From: Arenibacter sp. 6A1
GTDB lineage: Bacteria > Bacteroidota > Bacteroidia > Flavobacteriales > Flavobacteriaceae
Length of the DNA stretch: 64,000 nt
Assembly: GCF_012272855.1 (NCBI RefSeq)
Contig: NZ_JAAXCQ010000009.1
Location: 159,592-223,591 of the forward strand
Direction: 5' to 3'
The notes below the pieces were generated by a model. That model saw nothing but the letters and a program-made list of their open reading frames with translations. It had not been told where the DNA came from and made no database searches. Of this stretch, positions 18,781 through 28,716 are shown piece by piece. Each line of letters opens with the position of its first letter. The first letter of the stretch is position 1. The position numbers and the translations under genes were made by a program.

Positions 18781-20517
18781 ATGAACAGAATTATATATAA
18801 AAAAATCGTTTACTTATTCTTGCCTTTAATAGGGTTTATAAGTTGTAATAACGATGACAGCTTTCAAGAAGATACGCGGCTTGCTGGAAAAGAGGGTGTT
18901 TATATATACCACCCTAATCCAGTTACTGGGGAAGAGTATACCACAGAAGAGTTGGGAGCGTTAACCTATGATCCCTATAAAATTGAAAAATATAGTGTGG
19001 GAGAAGATATTAGTCTTCAAGTAGTCGCTCAGGCAAGGCCACTAAAAATCATGGTAAGTTCAACGAGCAATCCTTCTATAGCAACAACCTTAACAGCTTT
19101 TAAGGCCTTTGGTGATGAATGGATATCGGAAAAATTCAAATCTGAAGTTACGGAACTTGGTTTAGAGGTAGGGGAGAGAATAACCCTCGATTTTGAGATA
19201 ATTTATAACGACCAAAATAAATTTGGTTTTGATCGACCTTCTTTAGGAAGTACTTCTTTCGATATTGAAAGAGCAGAAGATAGGATTCCCGTTACTACAA
19301 GCTTTATAGTTTTTCTAAAAAAACAAATAGGGAATTTAATAGGATTGGAAACAGAGGATGAGGTAACTTCTATTGAAACAGATTTACTGACAGGTAGTGC
19401 TATAACATTTGATGGTACAAATGACCTTGTAACAATTGGAAATACACAGGAACTGGATTTCCGTTTCACAGAGAACCATTCCATAGGTTTTTGGGTAAAA
19501 ACAACTTCTACCGTGAGTGATCCCGCCATGGTTAGTGATAAGGATTGGGGAAGTGGAGGTAATGATGGATTTGTTTTTGCTTATACCGGAGGCAGTTGGA
19601 AATTGAATTATGCTGGTGCCGGATCTCGTGTAGATTTAAACGGGGGGACAATTAATGACGGGAATTGGCATTTTTTAATGGCAACCTTTGACCGTAGTGG
19701 TGATCTAACTATATATCAAGATGGTGTAGCTCAGGGTAATGTGGATATATCTTCATTGGCAGGGGTCCCTATAAACAGTGGTTTGCCAATACGAATAGGT
19801 CAAGATGGAACAGGGAGTTATGGTATATGGTTTGAAGGCCAGATTGCTAATTTAGTGATTTATGATTACGTCCTAAATGCCGGGGAGGTAGAAAAAATAT
19901 CAACGCCTTCAGGAGTTACTTTAAGAAGATCAATAGGTGCTGTTTCTAATATAGGAACAACCAATGAAGGAGATGCCACAGTAAGTATCGAAGAAAATCG
20001 CTACACCTATACCTTTAGTGGCTCCAATTATGTAACCTTAGATAATGATGGGGATTTGGATTTTAGATATGATGGTGATTATTCGATCTCTTTTTGGGTG
20101 AATACCACTTCAACAACTAGTGATCCTATTATGATCGGTGATCAAAATTGGGCCAGTTCAGGAAATAAAGGGTTGTCCATTGCTTTCCGCGGAGATAATT
20201 GGCGTGTTGCCGTTGGGGATGGTGCTGGTAATAAAGCTGATGCCGCAACGAGTGGCATACCTTTTAATGATGGTAATTGGCATATGCTCACGGTTACCCT
20301 GGATAGGGACGAAAACATGCTAATGTATCAGGATGGTGTCTTGGTGGCTAGTGCAGATATGTCCAACGTGACAAACACTGACAGTGGGAACCCGCTACGG
20401 ATTGCCCAGGATGGAACAGGATCGTATGGAGTTCCTTTTCAAGGAAAAATAGCCAATAGTATGATTTTTGACTATGTCCTTTCTGCAGATGAAATAGCTG
20501 AATTATTCATAGAATAA
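18781..20517 (+). CDS. Surface glycan-binding lipoprotein with DUF1735-like and two LamG domains
   Basis: A 578-aa lipoprotein (LIGFISC, lipid-modified Cys near residue 22) in the SusE position, 65 bases after susD. Residues about 35-180 resemble the DUF1735/BT_3987-type N-terminal domain of surface glycan-binding proteins. Two concanavalin-like LamG domains follow: the first about 200-375 (GTNDLVTIGNTQELDFRF, FWVKTTSTVSDPAMV, DGNWHFLMATFDRSG), the second about 400-575 (GSNYVTLDNDGDLDFRYD, FWVNTTSTTSDPIMI, DGNWHMLTVTLDRDE). They are clearly an internal duplication. The inferred role is capture of the polysaccharide at the cell surface; the ligand cannot be read from sequence. Confidence 0.82.
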   Translation: MNRIIYKKIVYLFLPLIGFISCNNDDSFQEDTRLAGKEGVYIYHPNPVTGEEYTTEELGALTYDPYKIEKYSVGEDISLQVVAQARPLKIMVSSTSNPSIATTLTAFKAFGDEWISEKFKSEVTELGLEVGERITLDFEIIYNDQNKFGFDRPSLGSTSFDIERAEDRIPVTTSFIVFLKKQIGNLIGLETEDEVTSIETDLLTGSAITFDGTNDLVTIGNTQELDFRFTENHSIGFWVKTTSTVSDPAMVSDKDWGSGGNDGFVFAYTGGSWKLNYAGAGSRVDLNGGTINDGNWHFLMATFDRSGDLTIYQDGVAQGNVDISSLAGVPINSGLPIRIGQDGTGSYGIWFEGQIANLVIYDYVLNAGEVEKISTPSGVTLRRSIGAVSNIGTTNEGDATVSIEENRYTYTFSGSNYVTLDNDGDLDFRYDGDYSISFWVNTTSTTSDPIMIGDQNWASSGNKGLSIAFRGDNWRVAVGDGAGNKADAATSGIPFNDGNWHMLTVTLDRDENMLMYQDGVLVASADMSNVTNTDSGNPLRIAQDGTGSYGVPFQGKIANSMIFDYVLSADEIAELFIE

Positions 20518-20567
20518 AAGCACCTTTATTCTAAAAAAAAAGCTGAGTTTGTTAATTGGTTGATTCA

Positions 20568-20611
20568 GTAAAAGAAGTGCCATTGCATGATGTCAGTGGC
20601 ATTTTCTTTAC
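20568..20611 (+). terminator. Hairpin upstream of beta-helix gene 1, possible attenuator
   Basis: An 18-base arm GTAAAAGAAGTGCCATTG pairs with CAGTGGCATTTTCTTTAC (wobble at a few positions), with a T-rich 3' side. It separates susC/susD/LamG from the enzyme genes and may reduce read-through so that transporter transcripts exceed enzyme transcripts. Confidence 0.55.
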
Positions 20612-20636
20612 TCAAAATTGAAAAAGTTTATAAATT

Positions 20637-22913
20637 ATGACAAAATCTTCTAGTATAGTTTTAATGCTTAATTTCTGCATTTTCAGTGCATCGCTGTTGC
20701 TATCGGAACCCTTTGTCGGGGAAACTGATTTTTTTGCAGAAATTGGCAATAAAACTCAACATGAACGCACGAGCTATTTGGAGGAAAAATCGCCTCCAAA
20801 ATTCAAGGAAATTTCTTCGGACTCTCTTATTGGCGTCAGTCCAGACACTTTGGTCTATTACGTTTCAATAGACGGAAAGGATTCCAATAAGGGGACATTA
20901 AGTGAGCCTTTTGGTAGTATTGAAAAAGCATTGTCGGCCATAGAACTTAAGCGTGGTTCAAATACCAATATCAAGGCAACAGTAGTCTTTAAGCAAGGTA
21001 GTTATACTTATGATAAAACGGTATTTTTAAATAAGAATCATGCAAATATTACGATTAAAGGAACCCCTAAAGGAAAGGTGTCCTTTAATGGGGGGGTATC
21101 TATTTCCTTGTCACAGCTGGAACAGACTACTCTACCTGCTACTGCTTTTGTTAAGGAGCGTACAGTTTATGTAATCGATTTACAGAAACACGGAGTTCAA
21201 AATTTTGGTAAGGTGCGTAACGTAGGTTTTGCTAGACCCTATGGCCCTAGTTGGGGAGAACTGTTTGTGAACCATGAGCCCATGCACCTTTCACGTTGGC
21301 CAAACGAAAGCACAGTTCCAATCGGGGAAGTGCTCGATGAGGGATCTATTCCTAGATTTGACGATTTTTCTAATAGAGGGGGGATTATTCGCTACGATAA
21401 TGCACGAATAGATCAATGGAGTAAAGAGAATAACGTATGGATTTCGGGCTACTTCCGCCATGGCTATGCAGATGATATGGTTCAGCTTTCCCAAATAAAT
21501 GTGGATAAAAAAACCTTCAAGACTGCCTCACCAACCCTTTATGGTTTTGGACATGGTAAACCTTGGAATACTTGGTTTGGTGTCAATATTCTAGCAGAAT
21601 TGGATGCGGATGGAGAATACTATGTGGATACGGACAATGGAAAACTATATTTTATCTATAGTAAAAATGAAATTGAAACCTTGGAGTTTTCAGTTTTGGA
21701 AACTCCTTTTATTCAAATTGAACACACAAATAACATTACTATTGAAGGAATAACTTTTGAGGTTTCTCGAGGTATTGGTCTTACCATGGACAATACGGAA
21801 AACATTACAATTCAAAATTGTGTCTTCCGAAATCTCGGTAGCTTAGGCATTGCGGTAGGTAAGGGAATTGAACCGTTTAGAGGGTATCCACACCAAGGTA
21901 CCGGAGAACTCAAATCCGGAATCGTGGGAAGTTTGCAGCAACATCTTTATGCCAATACCATGACCCATCGGGAAGGTGGCAAGAATAACCGTATCATAAG
22001 CTGTGAGTTCTATCAACTTGGGGCAGGAGGGGTTTCCATGGGGGGAGGCAATAGGATTACTTTAGAAAAAGGTAACAATTCCGTAGAAAACAGTATACTG
22101 CACGACGTAAACCGTGTAGAAAAATCGTATCGAGCGCCCATACATCTTACTGGGGTGGGTAATAGTATTATGAATTGTGAAATCTACAATGCTCCAAGTA
22201 TGGCCATTCTATTACATGGAAATGAACATCGAATTGAATATAATGACATCCATGATGTGTGTAGAGAGGTTGATGACCAAGGGGCAATTTATTATGGCCG
22301 GGATCCATCGGAAAGGGGACACAAGGTTTTTTACAATTATTTTCATCATATAGATGATACACACAGAACCACTGCGGTATACCATGATGATGGGGCTTGC
22401 GGTATGGAAGTTTTTGGAAATATCTTTTATAGGGCGGGAAGTCTTCCTGTCTTAATCGGTGGTGGTATGGACAATCCATATTCCAACAATATCTTTATTG
22501 GAGGCGATTTAGCCGTACATGTTGACAATAGGTTACAGAATTGGTCAAAGGCTACACTTGAAAATAATGGTGTTTTTGATAAGCGCTTGCAAGCTGTAAA
22601 TTATAAATACCCTCCTTACAGTACCTCCTATCCACAATTGGTAAAGTATTGGGAAGATAATCCGGCAATACCAAAACGTAACACCTTTTCAAAAAATATT
22701 TTTTATAAGGTGAAAAACATCTATAATGGAAAGTCTGAATGGATGCCTTTCTTGGAAGATAATTGGATTACCACTGAAAATCCTGGGTTTGTAAATGAGG
22801 AAACATTGGATTTTAATCTGGAAAAAGGAGCCAAGATATATCAACAAGTTCCTGGTTTTAAACCCATCCCTTTTGACAAAATAGGGGTACAGAATCGTTC
22901 TGGTTCTAACTAA
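20637..22913 (+). CDS. Secreted parallel beta-helix enzyme, GH141-like (paralog 1)
   Basis: A 758-aa protein with an N-terminal hydrophobic signal, then a 28-residue leader (ETDFFAEIGNKTQHERTSYL...) shared with the GH2 gene downstream, then the enzyme from about residue 75 (YYVSIDGKDSNKGTLSEPFG). Diagnostic segments are ELFVNHEPMHLSRWPNE, YADDMVQL, a beta-helix core with REGGKNNRIISCEFYQLGAG, DDQGAIYYGRDPSERG and VYHDDGACGMEVFGNIFY. The acidic DDQGAIYYGRDPSERG segment is the likely active site. I place it near GH141 (beta-helix enzymes with fucosidase or xylanase activity) from pattern memory; GH120 or an unassigned family are alternatives. Its paralog is 36806-38908 in the same PUL. Confidence 0.65.
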   Translation: MTKSSSIVLMLNFCIFSASLLLSEPFVGETDFFAEIGNKTQHERTSYLEEKSPPKFKEISSDSLIGVSPDTLVYYVSIDGKDSNKGTLSEPFGSIEKALSAIELKRGSNTNIKATVVFKQGSYTYDKTVFLNKNHANITIKGTPKGKVSFNGGVSISLSQLEQTTLPATAFVKERTVYVIDLQKHGVQNFGKVRNVGFARPYGPSWGELFVNHEPMHLSRWPNESTVPIGEVLDEGSIPRFDDFSNRGGIIRYDNARIDQWSKENNVWISGYFRHGYADDMVQLSQINVDKKTFKTASPTLYGFGHGKPWNTWFGVNILAELDADGEYYVDTDNGKLYFIYSKNEIETLEFSVLETPFIQIEHTNNITIEGITFEVSRGIGLTMDNTENITIQNCVFRNLGSLGIAVGKGIEPFRGYPHQGTGELKSGIVGSLQQHLYANTMTHREGGKNNRIISCEFYQLGAGGVSMGGGNRITLEKGNNSVENSILHDVNRVEKSYRAPIHLTGVGNSIMNCEIYNAPSMAILLHGNEHRIEYNDIHDVCREVDDQGAIYYGRDPSERGHKVFYNYFHHIDDTHRTTAVYHDDGACGMEVFGNIFYRAGSLPVLIGGGMDNPYSNNIFIGGDLAVHVDNRLQNWSKATLENNGVFDKRLQAVNYKYPPYSTSYPQLVKYWEDNPAIPKRNTFSKNIFYKVKNIYNGKSEWMPFLEDNWITTENPGFVNEETLDFNLEKGAKIYQQVPGFKPIPFDKIGVQNRSGSN
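20721..20802 (+). repeat. Leader-coding duplication, copy 1
   Basis: 82 bases coding from residue 29 of the beta-helix protein. They match 23282-23363 (GH2 gene) with about 10 differences by my count, in the same frame and at the same residue number. Confidence 0.85.
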
Positions 22914-23125
22914 ATAATAAGAAGCCATACATATATCATACGATTTTAAATGTCTTGTTATGGACTGTTTTAAGGAATTGGCAGCCTAGGAAAAAAAATG
23001 ATTTTTCTTTTGTACCAATGAATGTTCACTTGCCTAGAGTTAAAAAAAAAATCTAGCATTTTTAAGTCTTGGCACAGTGTGGATATGAATAATATTAGAG
23101 TGAGTTAGTTTGTTAGTTGAGTTGT

Positions 23126-23163
23126 AGAGGTGCCATTGCTGGATGGCAATGGTATCTTTTTTA
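23126..23163 (+). terminator. Hairpin upstream of the GH2 gene, possible attenuator
   Basis: GGTGCCATTGC pairs with GGCAATGGTATC, followed by six or more T. It shares the word GTGCCATTGC with the hairpin at 20568-20611, which precedes the other leader-bearing gene. Confidence 0.6.
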
Positions 23164-23197
23164 TGTTTTTATATGAAATCTAAAATCTTTTTAAATA

Positions 23198-26100
23198 ATG
23201 ATTAGGCCCCAGAAAATAGTTAGAAAAACTTATTTATTCGTCCTCGGCAGCTTGTTTAGTATGGCAGGACTCTATGCCCAGGAAACTGATTTTTTTGCAG
23301 AGATTGGCAATAAAATTCAAAATGAACGCATGAGTCTTTTGGAGGAAAAACTTCCTCCAAAATTGCCTGAAATTGATATTCCTCTCAGCAAAGGAAAAAA
23401 ACACTCCTTTAAAGAGGTGCGCGAAATCAGCACCAAAAAAGAGCTATATAAGGAGCTTGAAGTTTTAAAGAAAAAGTTCCTTCCCTTTATGGAGAACAAG
23501 GCTCCGGAAATCACAGAAACTAGAGAGCGGATTTATTTGACAGAATTTCAATGGAGACAGGAGACACCAGGGGACAGACAGAACTTTATGGCAACCCTAA
23601 AAGGGGAGGGGGAATGGAAGGATATTCAGGTACCCCATTTTGACGCCCCCTATGGGAGGGCTACCACCTACTATTACAAAAAGATGAATATTTCTGCTAA
23701 TATGCTACAGGATCGAGCGCTCTTTGTTCATTTTAAGGCAGTAGATTATAAAGCCCATGTGTTTTTGAACGGGGCATATGTAGGTTCTCATGAAGGTTTT
23801 TTTGCGCCTTTTGAGTTTAATATTAGCAAGTATGCCAAAGAAGGCGAAAATGAGCTATTGGTTCAGGTAGAAAATGATTATACTACTACCGGTTTTGTAG
23901 CAGCCGGAAAAGAACGTTTTTTTGGCGATAAAATATATGGTGTTACCGGTCTTGGCTATGATAATTTTCACGATGGAGGTCATCAAGGGGCAGCCGGAAT
24001 GGGAATTTATCAGGATTGTTACTTAGAATCTAGAGACCCTATTCATATCAACGATGTTTTTGTAAGACCACTTTATGATCAAGAAATGGCCGAAATTCGT
24101 ATTGAAGTGAACAATTATCACGAAGATCGCAGGCCTATAAGCTTTGATTTATCCATATATGGCCAAAATTTTGAGGATATTGTTATCAAAGATTCCCTTA
24201 TAATACCATCCGCACTACATGTACCCGGGATCGGAGATTTACAAAAACCAACCGATTGGCAGCATTCTAGAACCACATTAGGGTACGGTCCCAATTATTT
24301 CACCTACTATGTGAAAATTCCAGAATTTCGCTCTTGGAGTAATGATAGCCCTTGGTTGTATCAAGCACAGATAAAAGTCTTGGACGAAAATAATACTGTA
24401 GCCGATGTTCAAAAGCAAACCTTTGGGATGCGCTCCTTTACCATGGACACGGTCTCTATTCCCAAGGGACGTATGTATTTTAACAATAAAAAGATAAGGT
24501 TAAGAGGCGCCAATACCATGGGTTTTTTACAACAGGATGTATTTAAAAAAGATTGGGATCAGTTAATCGACGATATTCTATTGGCCAAGCTGACCAATAT
24601 GAATTTTTTAAGGATGACCCAGCGTCCGGTACAGCCAGAAATCTATGAATATGCAGATATGTTGGGGCTGATGTTACAGACCGATTTTCCTACTTTTGGC
24701 GGTATTCGCTATAACCAATGGGAAGAAAGTGTTAGGCAGGTTTCCGAAATGGAGCGATTGATCCGGAATCATCCCAGTAATGTGATAATCACTTATATTA
24801 ATGAGCGTTTTCCTAATGGGGAAGGGCATCCGCATAGAAACATGGCCACTCCAGAACAGTATTTCTCCCTGTTCCGAGCCATGGACGAGGCGGTTCTTAA
24901 GGAAAATCCAGACAGGGTAATTAAAAAATCGGACGGGGATTACGATCCGCCAACACCGGGATTGCCAGACAACCATTGTTACAACACTTGGTATAACGGA
25001 CAAGGGCTGGGCATTGGAAAATTGTACAAAGGGTATTGGCAGTGGGTAAAACCAGACTGGTATTACGGTTGTGGTGAATTTGGTGCCGAGGCTTTGGATC
25101 CTGTTGAAGTGATGGAAAAATACTATCCTGAAGAATGGTTGCCTAAAGATAAAGAGGATGAGAAGAATTGGACTGCCAATCGTATCTATGCCGCACAGAC
25201 CCATAAATTCCACTATATGTGGTACAATACGCAACATTCTTTACAAGATTGGGTAGATGCTAGTCACGACCATCAGGAGTGGGCATTAGAAACGGTTACA
25301 GAAGCCTTTAGGAGAGATTCGAGTATGGTGACCTTTGCCGCGCATTTGTTTATAGACGCTTGGCCGGCAGGATGGATGAAAACCATTATGGATGTAGATA
25401 GGAACCCAAAGAAGGGGTATTTTGCCTATAAAAATGCTCTAAAACCAACGATAGTAAGTATCCGTAGTGATAGAAAACATTTTTATGAAGAGGAGGCTAT
25501 TGCAGTGGAATCGTGGATTGCCCATGATCCTAATAGCAGTCCTAAGGATTATTATATAAAGTATCAATTAGAGCAAGGAGGCAAAGTAATCTATACAGGA
25601 AGAAATGCCGCTGAAGTGCCTCATAACAGCTCAAAATTTCAGGGCTTTATAAAGTTTAATGCGCCAAAAGTAAAGCAGCGTACTTCTTTTGTTTTAAGGG
25701 CAGCAGTGTTTAATGGGGCTGGTAAAAGTGTGGATCAGACTACTATGGATATCGATATCTTCCCTAGGAAAGTGAATGCCAATTCGAGTACGGTTGCTTT
25801 TTTAGGGAAAGCAAACCAGACCACTACGTATTTGGAAAGCCATTTGGGAGAAACCGTAGTGCCCAATTGGAAGGATGCCGATGTTATTTGGGTAAGCAAT
25901 TTTAAGGATTATGAAGCGAATAAGGAAAATTTAGAGCAGCTGGCCAAAGCAGGTAAGAAAGTTATTTTATACAATGTGCCGGTAGGCGATCATCTTATTG
26001 GAGATACGAAAGTGAAAGTTCAAAACACCTCTATGGGAAGCTATTATTTTACCTCGCCCCAAACAGGACATAGGTTTACTGAAAATGCCAAACCATTCGA

Positions 26101-26353
26101 TTTCAAGATGTGGTACGATGAGGGCGCCGGGTATATTACTCCGTTCTTGGACAAGATTATCCTTGCAGAAAATTGGTTGCCGATATTGGCTACCGGGAAT
26201 ACGAATTGGACAGAGGACCATGGAGCTGCTATGGCTGCAGGGGAATTGAAAATAGGCAAGGGAGCCATTATTATGTGTCAGTTGGATATCAACAACCGAT
26301 TAAAAACCAATCCTGTAGCTCATAATTTTGTTGAGCAAATCATTTTTAAATAA
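23198..26353 (+). CDS. GH2 family glycoside hydrolase, secreted
   Basis: A 1051-aa protein. Signal peptide MIRPQKIVRKTYLFVLGSLF, then the leader ETDFFAEIGNKIQNERMSLL shared with the upstream beta-helix gene. A jelly-roll sugar-binding domain follows (about 110-280; RALFVHFKAVDYKAHVFLNG), then an Ig-like domain and a TIM barrel. The acid/base is probably E536 in ITYINER and the nucleophile E627 in YGCGEFGAEALD, as in GH2. The C-terminal third adds an Ig-like domain and a domain of unknown function. GH2 members act on beta-galactosides, beta-mannosides or beta-glucuronides; none is favoured by sequence alone. It follows the beta-helix gene by 284 bases containing a terminator-like hairpin. Confidence 0.85.
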   Translation: MIRPQKIVRKTYLFVLGSLFSMAGLYAQETDFFAEIGNKIQNERMSLLEEKLPPKLPEIDIPLSKGKKHSFKEVREISTKKELYKELEVLKKKFLPFMENKAPEITETRERIYLTEFQWRQETPGDRQNFMATLKGEGEWKDIQVPHFDAPYGRATTYYYKKMNISANMLQDRALFVHFKAVDYKAHVFLNGAYVGSHEGFFAPFEFNISKYAKEGENELLVQVENDYTTTGFVAAGKERFFGDKIYGVTGLGYDNFHDGGHQGAAGMGIYQDCYLESRDPIHINDVFVRPLYDQEMAEIRIEVNNYHEDRRPISFDLSIYGQNFEDIVIKDSLIIPSALHVPGIGDLQKPTDWQHSRTTLGYGPNYFTYYVKIPEFRSWSNDSPWLYQAQIKVLDENNTVADVQKQTFGMRSFTMDTVSIPKGRMYFNNKKIRLRGANTMGFLQQDVFKKDWDQLIDDILLAKLTNMNFLRMTQRPVQPEIYEYADMLGLMLQTDFPTFGGIRYNQWEESVRQVSEMERLIRNHPSNVIITYINERFPNGEGHPHRNMATPEQYFSLFRAMDEAVLKENPDRVIKKSDGDYDPPTPGLPDNHCYNTWYNGQGLGIGKLYKGYWQWVKPDWYYGCGEFGAEALDPVEVMEKYYPEEWLPKDKEDEKNWTANRIYAAQTHKFHYMWYNTQHSLQDWVDASHDHQEWALETVTEAFRRDSSMVTFAAHLFIDAWPAGWMKTIMDVDRNPKKGYFAYKNALKPTIVSIRSDRKHFYEEEAIAVESWIAHDPNSSPKDYYIKYQLEQGGKVIYTGRNAAEVPHNSSKFQGFIKFNAPKVKQRTSFVLRAAVFNGAGKSVDQTTMDIDIFPRKVNANSSTVAFLGKANQTTTYLESHLGETVVPNWKDADVIWVSNFKDYEANKENLEQLAKAGKKVILYNVPVGDHLIGDTKVKVQNTSMGSYYFTSPQTGHRFTENAKPFDFKMWYDEGAGYITPFLDKIILAENWLPILATGNTNWTEDHGAAMAAGELKIGKGAIIMCQLDINNRLKTNPVAHNFVEQIIFK
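23282..23363 (+). repeat. Leader-coding duplication, copy 2
   Basis: Counterpart of 20721-20802. It begins at codon 29, right after the predicted signal-peptide end (LYAQ-ETD), and ends before a lysine-rich helical linker specific to the GH2 protein. Confidence 0.85.
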
Positions 26354-26414
26354 AAGCGTGTTATAAGATGTTAAATTCGATAAGAATCTTAAAACTAATA
26401 ATTTGAAATTTAAA

Positions 26415-28715
26415 ATGAGAAACATAGGTTTTCAGTTATCTATAGTTGTTTTGTTCTTTGTGCCAACCTTGTTTTTTGGTCAAGCATCCAAAAGTGGAAT
26501 GCCTTTGCCCCAAACGGATAAATACAATGTCAATTGGAATAGCCCAAGTGAAAACTCTTTGGGCTCCATGCCAGCCGGCAATGGTGATGTAGGAATAAAT
26601 GTATGGGCAGAAAAGAATGGAGATGTAATTTTTTATTTGGCAAAAACCGATGCTTGGAGTGAAAATGCCCGTTTGTTAAAAATAGGAAAAGTGAGGGTGT
26701 CGCTTACACCTAATCCGTTTAAGGAGGGGGGCTTTTTTCGCCAAGAACTAATTCTGAAAGATGGAAATATCCGTATTGAAGCTGGAGGAGGAAAAGACAA
26801 GGTTACTATAGATGTGTGGGTAGATGCAAATCACCCAGTAGTGGAGGTTAATGTAAGCAGTAAAAAGCCTCTTACAGCAAGTGCTAGTATGGAGTCCTGG
26901 AGGACAGAAACTCGTGAGTTGGATAATCCTGTCGAGTTGCATTCTGCATATGGTTTGCATGGAGAAGGCGCTCCCAAAGTTATTGTAGAAAGAGACACTC
27001 TTTTAAAAGGGTATGGTGACAAGATTGTGTGGGCACATCGTAATAATCGATCTATTTGGGAGGAGAATTTAAAACTTCAGGGCTTGGACGAATATATAGA
27101 TGACAACACAGACCCTTTATTATATAGGACTTTTGGAGCATTTATGGAGTCAAAAGAGTTGGAGAGAACTGGACCAATGACCCTAACCTCCAAAGGAAAA
27201 GTAAAATCATTTTCTGTTTCCGTATTTGCGCATACAAGTGAAAATGCTACCCTAGATACTTGGGCTAATCAGCTGATTGCAATCTCAGATACTATCGGGA
27301 ATAAATCACGGATCAAACGGTTTAAGGATCATCGGGAATGGTGGCAATCATTTTGGGATCGCAGTTATATTAATATTAGTAGTAGCAAGGAGAGTCAAAA
27401 AGAAGAGGTTTATAATATTAATCGCGGGTATGCTCTTCAACGATATATGTTAGCGTGCTCGGGTCGTGGAAATTCGCCCATAAAATTTAACGGTTCATTA
27501 TTTACAGTAGATACCAAGGATTTAAAGGGGGAGTTTGAAGGATTTGATGCCGATTATCGTAGATGGGGAGGCCCTTATTGGTGGCAGAATACAAGATTGC
27601 CTTATTGGGCGATGCTTGCATCAGGCGATTTTGAGATGATGAAACCCCTTTTTAAAATGTATCGTGATGCATTGCCAATCCGTAAATCAGCTACTGAAAA
27701 ATACTATGGTCACCAAGGGGCATTCTTTCCTGAAACTATGTATTTCTGGGGTACCTACGTGGATGGAAATTATGGAAGAGATCGAGAAAACTTGCCATTG
27801 GGAATGACCGAGAATTTATTTATCCGCCATTATTGGCAAAGTGGACTTGAGATTTCTTTGATGATGCTCGATTATTATTCCTTTACCAAGGACAAAGTGT
27901 TTCTTAAAGAAACCTTGTTGCCGGTAGTTTCTGAAATAATTCACTTTTACGATCAACATTGGGGTCGCGATGAGAACGGAAAAATTCGCTTTGATCCAGC
28001 CATGGCACTCGAAACATACAGTATGGCGGTGAATCCTTTACCGGAAATTGTGGGGATTAATAAGGTTTGTCATGAATTATTAAAACTGCCAGATACTGAA
28101 GTAAGTAGTTCCTATAAAGCACAATGGGCTAGACTTATCGGGGAAATGCCTCCAGTACCTATTCGAGAAGTGAATGGAGCGAGAATGTTGTCGCCGGCCC
28201 AGGAATTCAGTGGCAAACAAAATGCTGAAAATCCGGAATTATATGCTGTTTTCCCTTATCGTGCGTATGGCGTAGGAAAGCCTAATTTAGAACTAGCCCG
28301 AAATACATTTCACAATAGAGCTTTTAAACTTACTGGTGGCTGGCAACAAAATGCCATTAAGGCCGCTTATCTGGGACTCACCGATCAGGCTGCAAAATTA
28401 ACATCCACTAATTTTAACACCAGTAACGGGGCTTATAGATTTCCAGCTATGTGGGGTCCTAATTATGATTGGACACCCGATCAGGATCACGGAGCAGTGG
28501 CAATGATAGCACTTCAAAGAATGTTACTTCAGTATGATGATGAGATTCATATATTGCCTGCCTGGCCCATAGATTGGGACGTAGATTTTAAATTGTTTGT
28601 ACCAGGACGAGGTATTGTAAGGTGTAGGGTTGAAAAAGGAATAATAAAGCTATTGGAGCATACACCCAAAAAAGGAAACCTAAAGATAAATATTTCACCA
28701 GAATTTAATATGTAA
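26415..28715 (+). CDS. DUF5703 / GH95-like alpha-glycosidase, secreted
   Basis: A 766-aa protein with signal peptide MRNIGFQLSIVVLFFVPTLF. The N-terminal domain has PAGNGDVGINVWAEKNGDVI and FYLAKTDAWSENARLLKIG, the signature of DUF5703 proteins, which continue into an (alpha/alpha)6 barrel similar to GH95. Barrel features are GGPYWWQNTRLPYWAMLASG, HQGAFFPETMYFWGTYV (a Glu in a likely catalytic position) and PDQDHGAVAMIALQRML, closed by a small beta domain. GH95 members cleave alpha-L-fucosides or alpha-L-galactosides, which suits the galactose-like enzymes around it. The start at the internal ATG is chosen because it begins the signal peptide; a TTG 12 bases upstream is in frame. The next gene begins one base after its stop. 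Confidence 0.7.
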   Translation: MRNIGFQLSIVVLFFVPTLFFGQASKSGMPLPQTDKYNVNWNSPSENSLGSMPAGNGDVGINVWAEKNGDVIFYLAKTDAWSENARLLKIGKVRVSLTPNPFKEGGFFRQELILKDGNIRIEAGGGKDKVTIDVWVDANHPVVEVNVSSKKPLTASASMESWRTETRELDNPVELHSAYGLHGEGAPKVIVERDTLLKGYGDKIVWAHRNNRSIWEENLKLQGLDEYIDDNTDPLLYRTFGAFMESKELERTGPMTLTSKGKVKSFSVSVFAHTSENATLDTWANQLIAISDTIGNKSRIKRFKDHREWWQSFWDRSYINISSSKESQKEEVYNINRGYALQRYMLACSGRGNSPIKFNGSLFTVDTKDLKGEFEGFDADYRRWGGPYWWQNTRLPYWAMLASGDFEMMKPLFKMYRDALPIRKSATEKYYGHQGAFFPETMYFWGTYVDGNYGRDRENLPLGMTENLFIRHYWQSGLEISLMMLDYYSFTKDKVFLKETLLPVVSEIIHFYDQHWGRDENGKIRFDPAMALETYSMAVNPLPEIVGINKVCHELLKLPDTEVSSSYKAQWARLIGEMPPVPIREVNGARMLSPAQEFSGKQNAENPELYAVFPYRAYGVGKPNLELARNTFHNRAFKLTGGWQQNAIKAAYLGLTDQAAKLTSTNFNTSNGAYRFPAMWGPNYDWTPDQDHGAVAMIALQRMLLQYDDEIHILPAWPIDWDVDFKLFVPGRGIVRCRVEKGIIKLLEHTPKKGNLKINISPEFNM

Positions 28716-28716
28716 T

